A DNA stretch of 64,000 nucleotides, from NCBI RefSeq assembly GCF_900143005.1, contig NZ_FRCS01000026.1, forward strand, positions 1-64,000. Direction: 5' to 3'. The position numbers were made by a program, and so were the translations under genes. This stretch comes from Cryptosporangium aurantiacum (GTDB lineage Bacteria > Actinomycetota > Actinomycetes > Mycobacteriales > Cryptosporangiaceae). The notes beneath the pieces were generated by a model. It saw only the letters and a program-made list of their open reading frames with translations, had not been told where the DNA came from and made no database searches. Shown here piece by piece: positions 33,507-42,894 of the stretch (the first letter of the stretch is position 1; each line of letters begins with the position of its first letter).

Positions 33507-34447
33507 CGTTCGTCCTCGACACCGACTCGCTGCCGTCCGAGCACCGGACCGACGCGCTGCGCGACGCGATCGCTCATGCCACCGTGCCGTCGCTGATCCG
33601 TCTGGAGGATGCCGAGCACGTGCGGGCGCGGTTGGGGTATTGGGAACTCGGCGGCGGGACGAGCGTCTACAGCCATGAGGGCACTGGCCTGCGGCTGACG
33701 CGCGGACCGGCGCAACTGCGGGTGGCCGCACCCGAACGGGTCGCGCTGGCGTTACAGACCGGTGGCCGCGGGGAGTACCGCCAGGCGGGCGCTTCCCGGG
33801 TCGTCGACCCTGGTGACCTCATGGTGGTCGACCTCAGCATCGAATACGACTACTGGTGGACCGGCGAGGGCGGGTCGTTTGCGGTACAGGTCGACCATGA
33901 GCACCTCGGGATGCCGGCCGACGCGATCCGCCGGGCGGCGGCCCGGCTGGATCCCTCGTCGGCTGTCCATACTCTGGTCCGCGCCCACCTCGAGCATCTC
34001 CGGGCGAGCATCGCGACGATCGGCGCCATCCCCGGTGCCGCGGGACCGGTCGGTAGCGCGACGGTTGAGCTGGTCCGCGCGCTGCTCATGGACGCCGCGG
34101 CCGAGCCCCTCGATCTGACGCCAGACGCCCGGCTGGCCGCGGTCAGGCACTGGATCCACCGCCACCTGGCCGACCCGGCGCTGACGCCGCAGCGCATCGC
34201 GGACGCGCACGGCATCTCGCTGCGCAGCCTGTACAACATTTGGTCGCACCCGGAGCTGAGCCTGAGCCAGTGGATCATCCACGAGCGGCTCGAGGCGGTC
34301 CGTCGCGAGCTGAGCAGGCCGGACAGTGACCGCGCGCCGATCTCGGCGGTGGCCAGACGGTGGGGCTTCACGGACATGCCGTACTTCAGCCGTCGCTTCC
34401 GCGAGAGCTACGGCGCGAGCCCGCGGGACTGGCGCCGGTCACACTGA
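33503..34447 (+). CDS. AraC-family regulator (tandem copy 2)
   Basis: The protein has 314 residues from ATG 33503 in an ATGA overlap; the frame is open to 33320 inside copy 1, which is rejected. An AraC ligand-binding-like N-terminus is followed by a C-terminal HTH with IADAHGISLRSLYNIWSHPELSLSQWIIHERL and ISAVARRWGFTDMPYFSRRFRESYGASPRDWRR. The conserved length and motifs indicate a tandem duplication with both copies kept. No obvious target operon is adjacent. Confidence 0.92.
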   Translation: MTFVLDTDSLPSEHRTDALRDAIAHATVPSLIRLEDAEHVRARLGYWELGGGTSVYSHEGTGLRLTRGPAQLRVAAPERVALALQTGGRGEYRQAGASRVVDPGDLMVVDLSIEYDYWWTGEGGSFAVQVDHEHLGMPADAIRRAAARLDPSSAVHTLVRAHLEHLRASIATIGAIPGAAGPVGSATVELVRALLMDAAAEPLDLTPDARLAAVRHWIHRHLADPALTPQRIADAHGISLRSLYNIWSHPELSLSQWIIHERLEAVRRELSRPDSDRAPISAVARRWGFTDMPYFSRRFRESYGASPRDWRRSH

Positions 34448-34470
34448 ACTGGGGGGCCTCTACGTCCGCC

Positions 34471-35268
34471 TCAGACTTTGCGAGCTACACCGCAGTAGAC
34501 GGCCAGTTCCGACGGATGGGTGCCGGGTTCGGGCCGCCACAGTGGATTCGAGACGACGCCGGGCTCGACCAGTTCGAGACCGTCGAAAAACGCGGCGATC
34601 TGCTCGACGGTCCGCAAGGTGTAATCCACCGCGCCGTAGCTGTGGGCGGTCACGGCGGCATCGTCGTTCTGCGGCGTGGTGATGCTGTCGTTGATCACGA
34701 GGTAACTGCCGGGTGCCAGAGCGTCGACGATGGTGCGCACGACCTCTGCCGGACCGTCCGCGTCCGGGATGTGGCCGAGGATGCCGATCATCATGACGGC
34801 GACCGGGCGGGAGAAGTCGAGGGTGGCCGCCGCGGCTTGCAGGATCCTCGCCGGATCCCGGGCGTCGGCGTCGATGTAGTCGGTAGCGCCTTCCGGGCTG
34901 CTGGTCAGCAGCGCGCGGGCGTGCACCAGAACCAGCGGATCGTTGTCGACGTACACGACCCTGGACTCGGGCGCGATGCGCTGCGCCAGTTCATGTGTGT
35001 TGTTGACCGTCGGTAGTCCTGGTCCCACGTCGAGGAACTGACGAATGCCGGCCTCGCCGGCCAGGAACCCGACGGCGCGGGAGAGGAAGAGGCGACCGGC
35101 CCGAGCGAATTCGGCCATCTCGGGAAGCCGAGCGACGATGGCGTCGGCGGCGGCGCGATCTACGGCGAAGTTGTCTTTGCCGCCGAGCAGATAGTCCCAC
35201 ATCCGCGCGCCTGCTGGCTGGTCGGTGCGTAACCGGGCCTGCAGGTCAAACCTGGCACCGGAGGTCAT
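34471..35268 (-). CDS. DUF574-type SAM-dependent methyltransferase
   Basis: The protein has 265 residues from ATG 35268, chosen because GGAAAGCGGG precedes it; ATG 35304 lacks a site. Family hallmarks are ARMWDYLLGGKDNFAVDRAA, GIRQFLDVGPGLPTVNNTHELAQ (SAM motif), VVYVDNDPLVLVHARALL and ADARDPARIL. This family is highly expanded in Streptomyces-like genomes and its substrates are unknown. Confidence 0.92.
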   Translation of the reverse strand: MTSGARFDLQARLRTDQPAGARMWDYLLGGKDNFAVDRAAADAIVARLPEMAEFARAGRLFLSRAVGFLAGEAGIRQFLDVGPGLPTVNNTHELAQRIAPESRVVYVDNDPLVLVHARALLTSSPEGATDYIDADARDPARILQAAAATLDFSRPVAVMMIGILGHIPDADGPAEVVRTIVDALAPGSYLVINDSITTPQNDDAAVTAHSYGAVDYTLRTVEQIAAFFDGLELVEPGVVSNPLWRPEPGTHPSELAVYCGVARKV

Positions 35269-35354
35269 CGACCCGCTTTCCGTCGACTGAGGACCATCCT
35301 GCATGAAAACAGCATAGTGATGACGTCCTCGCCCTCCACCTCCGAGAGTTCATT

Positions 35355-35364
35355 TACATATGTA
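35355..35364. promoter_or_regulatory. PadR operator-like palindrome TACATATGTA
   Basis: A perfect 10-base palindrome lies 24 bases before the PadR start, in an AT-rich pocket. PadR proteins typically bind ATGT-ACAT type repeats, so this is a probable autoregulatory site. Confidence 0.55.
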
Positions 35365-35387
35365 GTTCATCGTCATATTCTGACGAC

Positions 35388-35741
35388 ATGACTGGAGCGA
35401 ACTCGCGGATGCGAGAGCCGACGTACTTCATCCTCTCCGCCCTACAGGACGAGCCGCTGCACGGCTACGCGATCATCAAGCAGGCCGCGGCGCTCTCCCA
35501 GGGCCGCGTCACGCTGGCCACCGGCACGCTGTACTCGGCCCTGGACCGGCTCACAGCCGAGGGTTATGTCCGAGTGGTGAAAGAGGAGATCGTCAGCGGC
35601 CGGGCCCGGCGCTACTACGCCACGACACCCGAGGGTGACGCCGCCCTTCAGGCCGAGGCCGCTTATCTGGCTGATGCCGCCCGGGTGGTCACCGATCGCG
35701 CCGTACGGATGGCGCGCCGACCGGCAGCAGGGCTGGCATGA
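35388..35741 (+). CDS. PadR-family repressor
   Basis: The protein has 117 residues. MREPTYFILSALQDEPLHGYAIIKQ, GTLYSALDRLTAEGYVRVVKEEI and RARRYYATTPEGDAALQAE are typical of the short PadR subfamily. It overlaps the next gene by 4 bases (ATGA). PadR plus membrane protein is a common coupled pair in which the regulator responds to membrane or drug stress. Confidence 0.93.
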   Translation: MTGANSRMREPTYFILSALQDEPLHGYAIIKQAAALSQGRVTLATGTLYSALDRLTAEGYVRVVKEEIVSGRARRYYATTPEGDAALQAEAAYLADAARVVTDRAVRMARRPAAGLA

Positions 35742-36646
35742 GCGGCGACCTGGAACGTCGCTACGCGCGCGTCTTGCGGCTCTACCCGGCTGCCTATCGA
35801 CGCGACCGCGGCCCCGAGTTGCTGGCGACGCTCCTGGAGTCGGCAGGGGACAGCAGGACGAGTCCGACCTCGAGGGAGGTGTCCGCGCTCGTTCTCGGCG
35901 CTCTGCGCGCGCACGCCGGCCAGGAGCGCCGAAGCGTCCGAGGCAGCTGGCAGTCCGCGTCCGGAGTGGCCGCGTTGATGCTGCTGGTGTCGACGATCGC
36001 GAGCGCTCCGGTGAGCGTCGCCATTGATCTTGCTGCCGGGGCGCCGGCGACCCGGTGGGTGCTTCAACCGCACCTGCAGGACCTGGCCGCGCTTCCGCTC
36101 GGCGTGGTCGCGCTGGTCGCCGCTCTGCGGGGTTACTACCGCAGCGCCGCCGCGGCCGCCGCTGCCGCGTCGATCGTCGGAACGGCGGTCTTCTGGATCA
36201 CGGGCAAGGACCTGCAAGGCGGGTGGATCGTTTACCTGTGTGTCGCGGGCCTGCTGCTACCGCTGGTCAGAGAGGCTCCGCGTCCCGCCGGTGGTCTGCT
36301 CAGGTACCTGCCGCTCGTCCCGCTTCTGCTGCTGACCACCGATCAGGTCATGTTGCGATTCTCCTCCGAGGCGGCCGGAACCGCGGGCGCGGTGGGCACG
36401 GTTGCGCTCTGTGTGGGAGTTCTGGTCTGGGTGGCGGTGGACGAGCGCGCCGCGGCGGCCGTCGGGCTCGTTCTGCTCAGCCAATTCCTGGTGAAGACCG
36501 TCGTCCTGGCGACCTTCGTCATCCAGAGCGGCGGAGCTCCACTGGCTCCGTCGGACATCGGTCGGCAGATGGCGCTGGCCGCTCTCGGACCGGCCCTGTT
36601 GCTCGCTGTCTCCGTCGTCGCCGTCCGCCGCCAACTCCGCCTCTGA
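35738..36646 (+). CDS. Membrane protein paired with PadR
   Basis: The protein has 302 residues. The cytoplasmic start RRYARVLRLYPAAYRRDRGPELLATLLES is the conserved lead of the permease-prefix-type domain often found after PadR regulators. About 7 hydrophobic helices follow. No catalytic or transport motif was recognised. It is translationally coupled to PadR and very probably under its control. Confidence 0.8.
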   Translation: MSGDLERRYARVLRLYPAAYRRDRGPELLATLLESAGDSRTSPTSREVSALVLGALRAHAGQERRSVRGSWQSASGVAALMLLVSTIASAPVSVAIDLAAGAPATRWVLQPHLQDLAALPLGVVALVAALRGYYRSAAAAAAAASIVGTAVFWITGKDLQGGWIVYLCVAGLLLPLVREAPRPAGGLLRYLPLVPLLLLTTDQVMLRFSSEAAGTAGAVGTVALCVGVLVWVAVDERAAAAVGLVLLSQFLVKTVVLATFVIQSGGAPLAPSDIGRQMALAALGPALLLAVSVVAVRRQLRL

Positions 36647-36660
36647 TCGCCAACGATTGA

Positions 36661-36674
36661 TTAGTATGGACTAA
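36661..36674. promoter_or_regulatory. Palindrome TTAGT-ATGG-ACTAA
   Basis: Five-base arms around ATGG lie 56 bases before the SRPBCC start and overlap an AT-rich CTAATATAAA stretch that could be a -10 region. This is a possible operator for an unlinked repressor. Confidence 0.4.
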
Positions 36675-36730
36675 TATAAAGCGACGTTGTTACTGTGCGT
36701 CCGTTCCCTCGAGAACTGGAGCGCTCCGAG

Positions 36731-37222
36731 ATGAAGTACACCGTCTCGATCGAGATCGCCCTGCCGCGGGAGCGGGTGGCCCAGCTGCTCGCCGACCCGG
36801 AACACCTGCCGAAATGGTTGCGGGGCATGGTGCTGCACGAGCCGCTGAACGGCGTGCACGGGCAGGTCGGCACCAAGTCGCGAGTGGTGATGCAGATGGG
36901 ACAGCAGAAGTTCGAGGGCACCGAGACCATCACGCGCCGGGAACCGGTGGACCTGCGCGAGATCCCGAAAGAGAGCATCGTCCACTTCGACCGCGAGATC
37001 GTCACCAAGGGCATGTGGAGCGCCGCGCGCGAACGCCTGACCGAAACCGGCCCGGAGACGACGCTCTGGGAGAGCGAGAACGAGTACCGGTTCAACGGCT
37101 TGCTGATGCGGTTGGTGGGGCTGTTGATGCCCGGCGCGTTCCGCAAGCAGTCGCTACAGCACATGCGGGACTTCAAGGCATTCGCCGAGCACGGAACGGA
37201 CGTCCGCCAAACGGCGGGCTGA
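36731..37222 (+). CDS. SRPBCC (START/Bet v1-fold) protein
   Basis: The protein has 163 residues from ATG 36731. MKYTVSIEIALPRERVAQLLADPEHLPKW is the usual opening strand and helix of SRPBCC proteins, and a long C-terminal helix (FRKQSLQHMRDFKAFAEHG) closes the cavity. Such proteins bind hydrophobic ligands; the ligand is unknown. It is a single gene converging on the aldo/keto reductase. Confidence 0.82.
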   Translation: MKYTVSIEIALPRERVAQLLADPEHLPKWLRGMVLHEPLNGVHGQVGTKSRVVMQMGQQKFEGTETITRREPVDLREIPKESIVHFDREIVTKGMWSAARERLTETGPETTLWESENEYRFNGLLMRLVGLLMPGAFRKQSLQHMRDFKAFAEHGTDVRQTAG

Positions 37223-37397
37223 TCCGCGGGGACCATCTGCCGCCGACCGCTGCCCATGGCCTAGGCGTACGCGGTAGACCGCCGACGGGAGAGGCCCGCC
37301 GGCAACCGAGGCCGTCAGTAACTAGCGGCGCGAAGAACTTTGTTGGACGGGGTCGGCGGCCCCTATGCCCGTCGGTGCCGGGGGTGTCGAGTGGACG

Positions 37398-38366
37398 TCA
37401 CCACCAGTAGTTGTCCTGCGGCGTGTACGGTTTCTCCAGTTCTGCGATCTCGTCTGGAGTGAGGGCAAGGTCCAGGGCGGTGACCGCGTCCTGGAGATGG
37501 TGCGGTTTTGTCGCGCCGACGATCGGGCAGGACACCGCGGGTTTGGACAGGACCCAGGCCAGAGCCACTTGGGCCATCGGAACGCCGCGGGCTTCGGCGA
37601 TCTGTTCCACCGCGTCCACGACCGGCTTGTCGACGTCCCGGTCGAAGGCTTTGGCGACGTTGTCGGCCGAGGACCGTGTGGTCTGTTCGCCCCAGGGCCG
37701 TGTGGCCCGGCCCTTGGCCAGCGGCGAGTATGGGGTCAGGCCGACGCCCTGGTCGAGGCACATCGGGACCATGTCCCGCTCTTCCTCGCGTTTGAGCACG
37801 TTGTACTGGTCCTGCATCGCCGAGAACGTCGTCCACCCGTTCACCGCGGCGGTGTGCTGGAGTTTCGCGAACTGCCACGCCCACATCGACGACGCCCCGA
37901 GGTAACGCACCTTCCCGGCCCGGACCAGGTCGTCGAGGGTCGCCATGGTCTCCTCGACCGGCGTCTCAGGGTCGAAGCGGTGAATGTAGTAGACGTCGAT
38001 GAAATCGGTGCCCAGCCGGCGCAGAGAGGCGTCCGCCTGCTCCAGGATCGCCTTGCGGGACAGACCGCTGCCGCCGGGACCGTCGTGCATCTTCCCGCTC
38101 ACCTTGGTGGCCAGCACGATGTCCTCGCGGCGGGAGAATTCGCGGATCGCCCGTCCGACGAACTCTTCCGACGTGCCGCCCTGGTACACGTTCGCGGTGT
38201 CCCAGAACGTCACACCCAGCTCGACGGCCTGCCGGAAGAACGGGGCTGCGGCGTCCTCGTCCAAGGTCCACTGATGCATGCCCGCCGCGGCGTGGCCGTA
38301 GCTCATGCACCCCAGCCCGATCCGGCTCACCCGAAGGCCCGTCCTGCCCAGCCGTGTGAACTCCAC
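37398..38366 (-). CDS. Aldo/keto reductase
   Basis: The protein has 322 residues from GTG 38366, with GGGAAGG before it. The catalytic tetrad is Asp in FWDTANVY, Tyr in the same segment, Lys in LATKVSGK and His in YYIHRFD. The C-terminal NADPH-binding part has [12 protein letters not shown]. It belongs to the YakC/Gcy-like short AKR group with broad aldehyde substrates. It is transcribed alone. Confidence 0.93.
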   Translation of the reverse strand: MEFTRLGRTGLRVSRIGLGCMSYGHAAAGMHQWTLDEDAAAPFFRQAVELGVTFWDTANVYQGGTSEEFVGRAIREFSRREDIVLATKVSGKMHDGPGGSGLSRKAILEQADASLRRLGTDFIDVYYIHRFDPETPVEETMATLDDLVRAGKVRYLGASSMWAWQFAKLQHTAAVNGWTTFSAMQDQYNVLKREEERDMVPMCLDQGVGLTPYSPLAKGRATRPWGEQTTRSSADNVAKAFDRDVDKPVVDAVEQIAEARGVPMAQVALAWVLSKPAVSCPIVGATKPHHLQDAVTALDLALTPDEIAELEKPYTPQDNYWW

Positions 38367-38463
38367 TTCGCTGCCTTCCCGGAGATCCCGTGAGCGAGCC
38401 CAAGCCCATGTCGGTGCATGCAGCTACGCCGCCGCGCGGTCCGTGCAGCGCCGCAACAGTTTC

Positions 38464-39237
38464 TCAAAGGCGCCCGGCTACATCGCAAGTGCGCCACTGT
38501 TGGCGTTTCTTCTCGTCCCGGACGACCAGCCCGTAGGTAGCCAGCTCGGCACGCAACGCCGCCAGTTCGTCCTTCTTACCCTTGTTGAGGGCTTTCTGGC
38601 GGGCCTTGAACACCACGTGGGCGGCAGGCGGCAGCGACGGGTCCTCCTCGACCCAGGGCTGGAACCGGGCGGCGTGCGGATCGGTGTCCGACCACGGGTA
38701 GCCGTGCGCGGTGAACGCGTCGCGGAGCTTCGCCTTGTTCAGGTCGTGGGACTCCCGGGCCAACTCCCGGGTGTCGCGGCCCAGCAGGACAAGCTTCTTG
38801 CCGTCGGGGAAGACGGCGCCGATGCCCTCACGGGCGATCTCGCGCGGCGCGGGCCCGTCGAAGAACGTTCCGAATCGGCCGCCGCGGTCCAGGGTGACCG
38901 TCTGCGCGGTGACGGTGACCTTCAGCCGCTCGTAGGTGGCCATGCCGACCAGAACCAGCCCGGCAACGGCACCGGCGGCGACCAATACCACCAGGCCCCA
39001 GGGCTCGGGCAGGTCCTCGACGAATCGCATCGGCCGGCGCAGCGGCTTCCAGGGGAAGTCGGCCAGCCAGCCGACGATCAGGTAGGCCAGGGCGCCCGTC
39101 CCGGCGCCCGCGGCGGGCAACCCGACCGCGACGACGGCTTTGACCGGTCCGGGCTCCTCGACAGTGGTGACGGACATGTCAGGCACGGTAGGGGCGGGCG
39201 GGACGACGCCGCCAGGGGCGATCGTCGGCGTGCTCAT
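38464..39237 (-). CDS. YqeB-family membrane protein
   Basis: The protein has 257 residues from ATG 39237; the longer frame to 39522 overlaps the MFS gene and is rejected. Two transmembrane segments (residues ~30-110) are followed by a cytoplasmic domain with VTVTAQTVTLDRGGRFGTFF, IGAVFPDGKKLVLLGRDTREL and FTAHGYPW, the wording of actinobacterial YqeB proteins. The C-terminus is basic (KALNKGKKDELAALRAEL). Function unknown. Confidence 0.78.
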   Translation of the reverse strand: MSTPTIAPGGVVPPAPTVPDMSVTTVEEPGPVKAVVAVGLPAAGAGTGALAYLIVGWLADFPWKPLRRPMRFVEDLPEPWGLVVLVAAGAVAGLVLVGMATYERLKVTVTAQTVTLDRGGRFGTFFDGPAPREIAREGIGAVFPDGKKLVLLGRDTRELARESHDLNKAKLRDAFTAHGYPWSDTDPHAARFQPWVEEDPSLPPAAHVVFKARQKALNKGKKDELAALRAELATYGLVVRDEKKRQQWRTCDVAGRL

Positions 39238-39406
39238 CGACTTTGGTCTACGGCTGTTGTCCGCCGTGCGTCCGGCCCCACCAGGCCGCCGGCGCGGCCG
39301 GCAGGGAGGGTCATTATCGCCAGCGCCACCCGGAACGGGCTGCCGGACCGTGGTGGCGGCTGGGCGACGAATATCGAGTGGCTGTGCAAGCCGGAGGACG
39401 GTCCCG

Positions 39407-40609
39407 TCAGCGAAGGTTGGTGTTGGCGCGGGCGGCCCGGATAGTGATGGCCGCGCCGAGGGCGCAGATGCCGCCGAGCCACAGCACCGCATCGAGGGAG
39501 AGGGTGTCGACGAGGACGCCACCGACGAGTGCGCCGAATCCGATCGACAGGTTGAACACCGCCACCCAGAGGGCGGAGGCCGGTTCCACGGCGTTCGGTG
39601 CCGCCTTGATCATCCAGGTCTGCAGTCCGACCGACATGCCGCCGTAAGCGAGACCCCAAGTGATCAGGAGGATGGTCCCGCCGGCCGGCCCTCCGCCCAG
39701 TAGCAGGTAGAGCGGCATCACCACCGCCAGGGCAACGGTGAGGACCAGCATGGTTCGGTACGTGTGCCGTCCCAGCGCTGCTCCGGCGACGAAGTTGCCG
39801 ACCATGCCGGCCGTGCCGAAGGCGAACAGCAGCGGACCGACGAGGCGCTCGTCGATTCCAGACAGTTGCTGCAGTGCCGGGCTCACGAACGTGTAGGCCG
39901 AGAAGTGACCGGTCACGATGAGGAACGTTGCGAGGATGCCGATGCGGACGCCGGGGTTGCGGAACTGGTCGATCAGCAGTCGGGGACGGACGAGCTGAGG
40001 TGCGGCCAGCGGCGGTAGTACAGCCAGCAGCGCGAGCACGGTGACCAGCGCCAGGACGCTCAACGTGACAAAGGCGATCCGCCAGCCGACGAGCTCACCC
40101 ATCAGGGTACCGAGCGGCACTCCGAACACGTTGGCGGCGCCGACGCCACCGAAGATGATCGCGGTGGCCCGCGGCACGTGCGCGGTGGCAACGAGCCGCA
40201 CAGCGAGTCCGCTCGCGACGGCCCAGAAACCGCCGATCGCCACGCCGACCAGCACCCGGGAGGTGACCAGCACCGCGAAGTTCGGCGCCACCGCCGTCGT
40301 CACGTTCGCGAGCGTCATCAGGCCCATCAGGGCGAGTAACAGCGCGCGCCGGTCCATCCCGCCGACGACGACCGGCACGAGGGGCGCTGCGACCGCGGCG
40401 ACCAGGCTCGGCACCGTCACCATCAACCCGGCTGTGCCTTCGGAGACCGACAGCGCCGAACCGACAGCGGTCAGCAGTCCGATCGGTAGCTGTTCAGCGG
40501 TCACCAGCAGAAATGTGCCTAGCGCTACCGCTGTGACCGCCGGCCAGCCACTTCGCGGCGCGGCGGACTGGGTTGCTGTCTGACCGGTGGTCTGTACTTC
40601 ATGCGTCAC
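39407..40609 (-). CDS. MFS drug/sugar efflux transporter
   Basis: The protein has 400 residues from GTG 40609, with GGAGGG six bases before; ATG 40627 would lie in the operator region. Twelve hydrophobic helices are seen, with FGGVGAANVFGVPLGTLMGE and MDRRALLLALMGLM typical of the AraJ/CmlR-like DHA1 efflux group. It is divergent from a TetR gene with two identical palindromic operators between, so export is probably substrate-induced. Confidence 0.9.
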   Translation of the reverse strand: MTHEVQTTGQTATQSAAPRSGWPAVTAVALGTFLLVTAEQLPIGLLTAVGSALSVSEGTAGLMVTVPSLVAAVAAPLVPVVVGGMDRRALLLALMGLMTLANVTTAVAPNFAVLVTSRVLVGVAIGGFWAVASGLAVRLVATAHVPRATAIIFGGVGAANVFGVPLGTLMGELVGWRIAFVTLSVLALVTVLALLAVLPPLAAPQLVRPRLLIDQFRNPGVRIGILATFLIVTGHFSAYTFVSPALQQLSGIDERLVGPLLFAFGTAGMVGNFVAGAALGRHTYRTMLVLTVALAVVMPLYLLLGGGPAGGTILLITWGLAYGGMSVGLQTWMIKAAPNAVEPASALWVAVFNLSIGFGALVGGVLVDTLSLDAVLWLGGICALGAAITIRAARANTNLR

Positions 40610-40629
40610 CGGACGCCCTCCGTTCATTC

Positions 40630-40682
40630 GGGAGCGATCGCTCCCATACGTGCCGCCACCGTAGTATGGGAGCGATCGCTCC
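40630..40682. promoter_or_regulatory. Two GGAGCGATCGCTCC operators
   Basis: Perfect palindromes lie at 40630-40645 (GGGAGCGATCGCTCCC) and 40669-40682 (GGAGCGATCGCTCC), with centres 38 bases apart. They fill the spacer between the divergent MFS and TetR genes, as expected for a TetR-type repressor that controls both. Confidence 0.8.
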
Positions 40683-40705
40683 ACAACTCGGGTATGCTGC
40701 AACGC

Positions 40706-41287
40706 ATGGCACGCCCTCGGCAGTTCGACGAGCAGGATGCGGTCAGCACGGCAACCGACGTGTTCTGGCGCCGCGGCTACCACGCCACCTCGGTGCGGGA
40801 TCTCGGCGCCGAACTCCACCTGACACCCAGCAGCCTGTATCGAACCTTCACCGACAAGCACACCCTGTTCCTGCGCGCACTCGATCACTACCGGGCTACT
40901 GAGACGGTTCAAGCTCAGCGACTGCTGGCCAGCACCGGCCGACCGATCCGGGAGGTGCTCCGGGAATGGATGGTGTGGCTGGTCACGTGCCAGTCCGGCG
41001 AGGAGCCGGGGCGGGGGTGCTTCGTCGTCAACACCACGACCGAGCTCGGCGGCGGCGACGTCGAGGTTCGCCGACGGATCGAGGCGTCGTTCGAGGTCAC
41101 CCGGGAATCGTTGCGGTCGTTGCTGCAGGAAGGCCGTCGCACGGGGCAGCTATCGGACGGCCTAGATATCGATGCCGCAGTGGAGATGCTGTTCACGACG
41201 GTGCTCGGCCTCCGGGTCCGGGAACGCGCCGGCCATGACGTCGCACACCTGACCACGGCCATCGACTACGCGCTCCAGGCGCTGTAG
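40706..41287 (+). CDS. TetR-family repressor of the MFS gene
   Basis: The protein has 193 residues from ATG 40706; upstream in-frame codons run through the operator. The HTH has ATDVFWRRGYHATSVRDLGAELHLTPSSLYRTFTDKHTLFLRAL. The ligand domain includes GCFVVNTTTELGGGDVEV, typical of the YxaF/LmrA-like subgroup that controls drug efflux. Confidence 0.92.
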   Translation: MARPRQFDEQDAVSTATDVFWRRGYHATSVRDLGAELHLTPSSLYRTFTDKHTLFLRALDHYRATETVQAQRLLASTGRPIREVLREWMVWLVTCQSGEEPGRGCFVVNTTTELGGGDVEVRRRIEASFEVTRESLRSLLQEGRRTGQLSDGLDIDAAVEMLFTTVLGLRVRERAGHDVAHLTTAIDYALQAL

Positions 41288-41372
41288 TCCACAACGGCGC
41301 CGTATCCACGACGTCGTCATCGGTCTGCGTGGCGGCCGGCCGCGCCGCTACTCCGACACGCGAGCACCAGTG

Positions 41373-41972
41373 CTATCGCGTCTGAGCCGGAAGGCGAGAC
41401 CGGAGCAGGCTGAGCGCGGCATCCTTAGCGAGCCGGGCGGCTTCGGTATCGCTCGCATGATCGGCGAGGACGGTCGCGCCTACCCGAAGGGCGAGCATCT
41501 GCTTGGCGACATCGACGGCGTCGGCAACACCGGCGCGTCCGGCGATGTCGGTCAGCACAGCGAGCTGGCGCTGCAGGTGCTGATGGGCCACCGCGCGGGC
41601 CGTACCGTCCCCGTGCTGCTGCGTGGCTGCGTTGAGGATCGCGCAGCCACGGAAGGTCGGCTCGTCGTGCCACCGGGCGAGCGCGTCGAAGACCGCGCTG
41701 AGCTGGTCTAGCGGGTCGTCGCCGGCGGCGGCGACGGCGTCGTGCACCCAGCGCAGGATGCGGTCACTCTGCGCCTCCAGAACCGCACGGACCAGCCCTT
41801 GCTTGGATCCGAAGTGGCGATACAGCGTCTCCTTCGAGATACCGATTATCGCGCACAGCTCGGCCACCCCGATGCCGTCGAGCCCTCGTTGGTAGAGCAG
41901 GCGGGTGGCCGCCTGCAGGATGCCGGCGCGGGTCTGCGCCGGATCGAGGGTCGCGCCTTTGGCAACGGGCAT
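41373..41972 (-). CDS. TetR-family repressor of the hydrolase/MFS operon
   Basis: The protein has 199 residues from ATG 41972; the longer frame into the hydrolase antisense is rejected. The HTH has ILQAATRLLYQRGLDGIGVAELCAIIGISKETLYRHFGSKQGLVRAVL. It is divergent from the alpha/beta hydrolase at 42055, with two related palindromes between. It probably represses 42055-44027 and itself. Confidence 0.92.
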   Translation of the reverse strand: MPVAKGATLDPAQTRAGILQAATRLLYQRGLDGIGVAELCAIIGISKETLYRHFGSKQGLVRAVLEAQSDRILRWVHDAVAAAGDDPLDQLSAVFDALARWHDEPTFRGCAILNAATQQHGDGTARAVAHQHLQRQLAVLTDIAGRAGVADAVDVAKQMLALRVGATVLADHASDTEAARLAKDAALSLLRSRLPAQTR

Positions 41973-41982
41973 GACCGAGATG

Positions 41983-42038
41983 GTACCGAGCGGTTTGAAG
42001 TCTCTGCTAGCGTGCGACCTCATCGAACCGATCGGTTC
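41983..42038. promoter_or_regulatory. Paired operators GAACCGATCGGTTC
   Basis: A perfect palindrome GAACCGATCGGTTC lies at 42025-42038 and an imperfect copy GTACCGAGCGGTTT (11/14) at 41983-41996. The centres are 42 bases apart, four helical turns. They lie between the divergent TetR and hydrolase genes. Confidence 0.7.
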
Positions 42039-42054
42039 TATCTCGGGAGGGCGT

Positions 42055-42894
42055 ATGACTACCGACTTCCTCATGACCGACTCTCGGCATGCCGACACGC
42101 CGGCCAGCACACCGGCGGTAACGCTCGCCAGCGGCGGCGAGACGCTGCTGGGAGTCCTGCACGTGCCGGCGGGCGCCGGGCCGCACCCGATCGCGGTGCT
42201 CCTGCACGGGTTCCCCGGGAACGAGCGCAACTTCGACCTCGCCCATGCGCTGCGTCGCGCGGGGTACGCGGCGCTGGTGTTCCACTACCGCGGCTCGTGG
42301 GGAGTGGGTGGTGCGTGGTCGTGGCGCAACGTGCTCGACGACGCCGCGCAGGCAGTGGCTTCTGTCCAGGAGAACGCCTTCTCCACTGCCTACCGGTTGG
42401 ATCCAGGGCGGCTGGCGGTGATCGGGCACAGCGCCGGTGGCTTCGCGGCGTTGATGACCGCCGCTGCCGACCCGACGGTGGGCGCCGTCGTCTCCGTTGC
42501 CGGATTCGACTTCGGCGCCGTATCGGCCGACCTGGCTGATCCTGCGGTCCGGGCGGCGTACGTCCAGGACTGGGACGGAGAGCTCTTACCGCTGCGAGGC
42601 ACCAGCGGCGAGGCGCTCGTCGCCGAGGTCGAGGCTGCCGGGCAGTCATGGAGCCTGGCGGGGCTCGCGCCACGGCTGATGGGGCGGCCGGTGCTGCTGG
42701 TGGGCACCGGTCGGGATCCGGTCGCTCCGCCCGACGTGCATCACTCGCCGTTGGTCGAGGCGTACCGGGCTCATCCGGCGATCCGGCTGGAGCACCAGGT
42801 CTTCCCGACCGATCACGCGTTGTCCGATCACCGGGTAACGCTGGCTCGCTCGGTGACGTCCTTCCTCGACCGGCACCTGCGCCCGGTCGGGTGA
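42055..42894 (+). CDS. Alpha/beta hydrolase (dienelactone hydrolase/acyl-peptidase-like)
   Basis: The protein has 279 residues with GGGAGG before ATG 42055. The motifs are VLLHGFPGNERN (oxyanion), FHYRGSWGVGG, IGHSAGGFAA (Ser), VGTGRDPVAPP (Asp) and TDHALSDHR (His). This resembles S9-like serine esterases. It overlaps the MFS gene by 4 bases (GTGA), suggesting the hydrolase processes a compound that the MFS exports or imports. Confidence 0.88.
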   Translation: MTTDFLMTDSRHADTPASTPAVTLASGGETLLGVLHVPAGAGPHPIAVLLHGFPGNERNFDLAHALRRAGYAALVFHYRGSWGVGGAWSWRNVLDDAAQAVASVQENAFSTAYRLDPGRLAVIGHSAGGFAALMTAAADPTVGAVVSVAGFDFGAVSADLADPAVRAAYVQDWDGELLPLRGTSGEALVAEVEAAGQSWSLAGLAPRLMGRPVLLVGTGRDPVAPPDVHHSPLVEAYRAHPAIRLEHQVFPTDHALSDHRVTLARSVTSFLDRHLRPVG

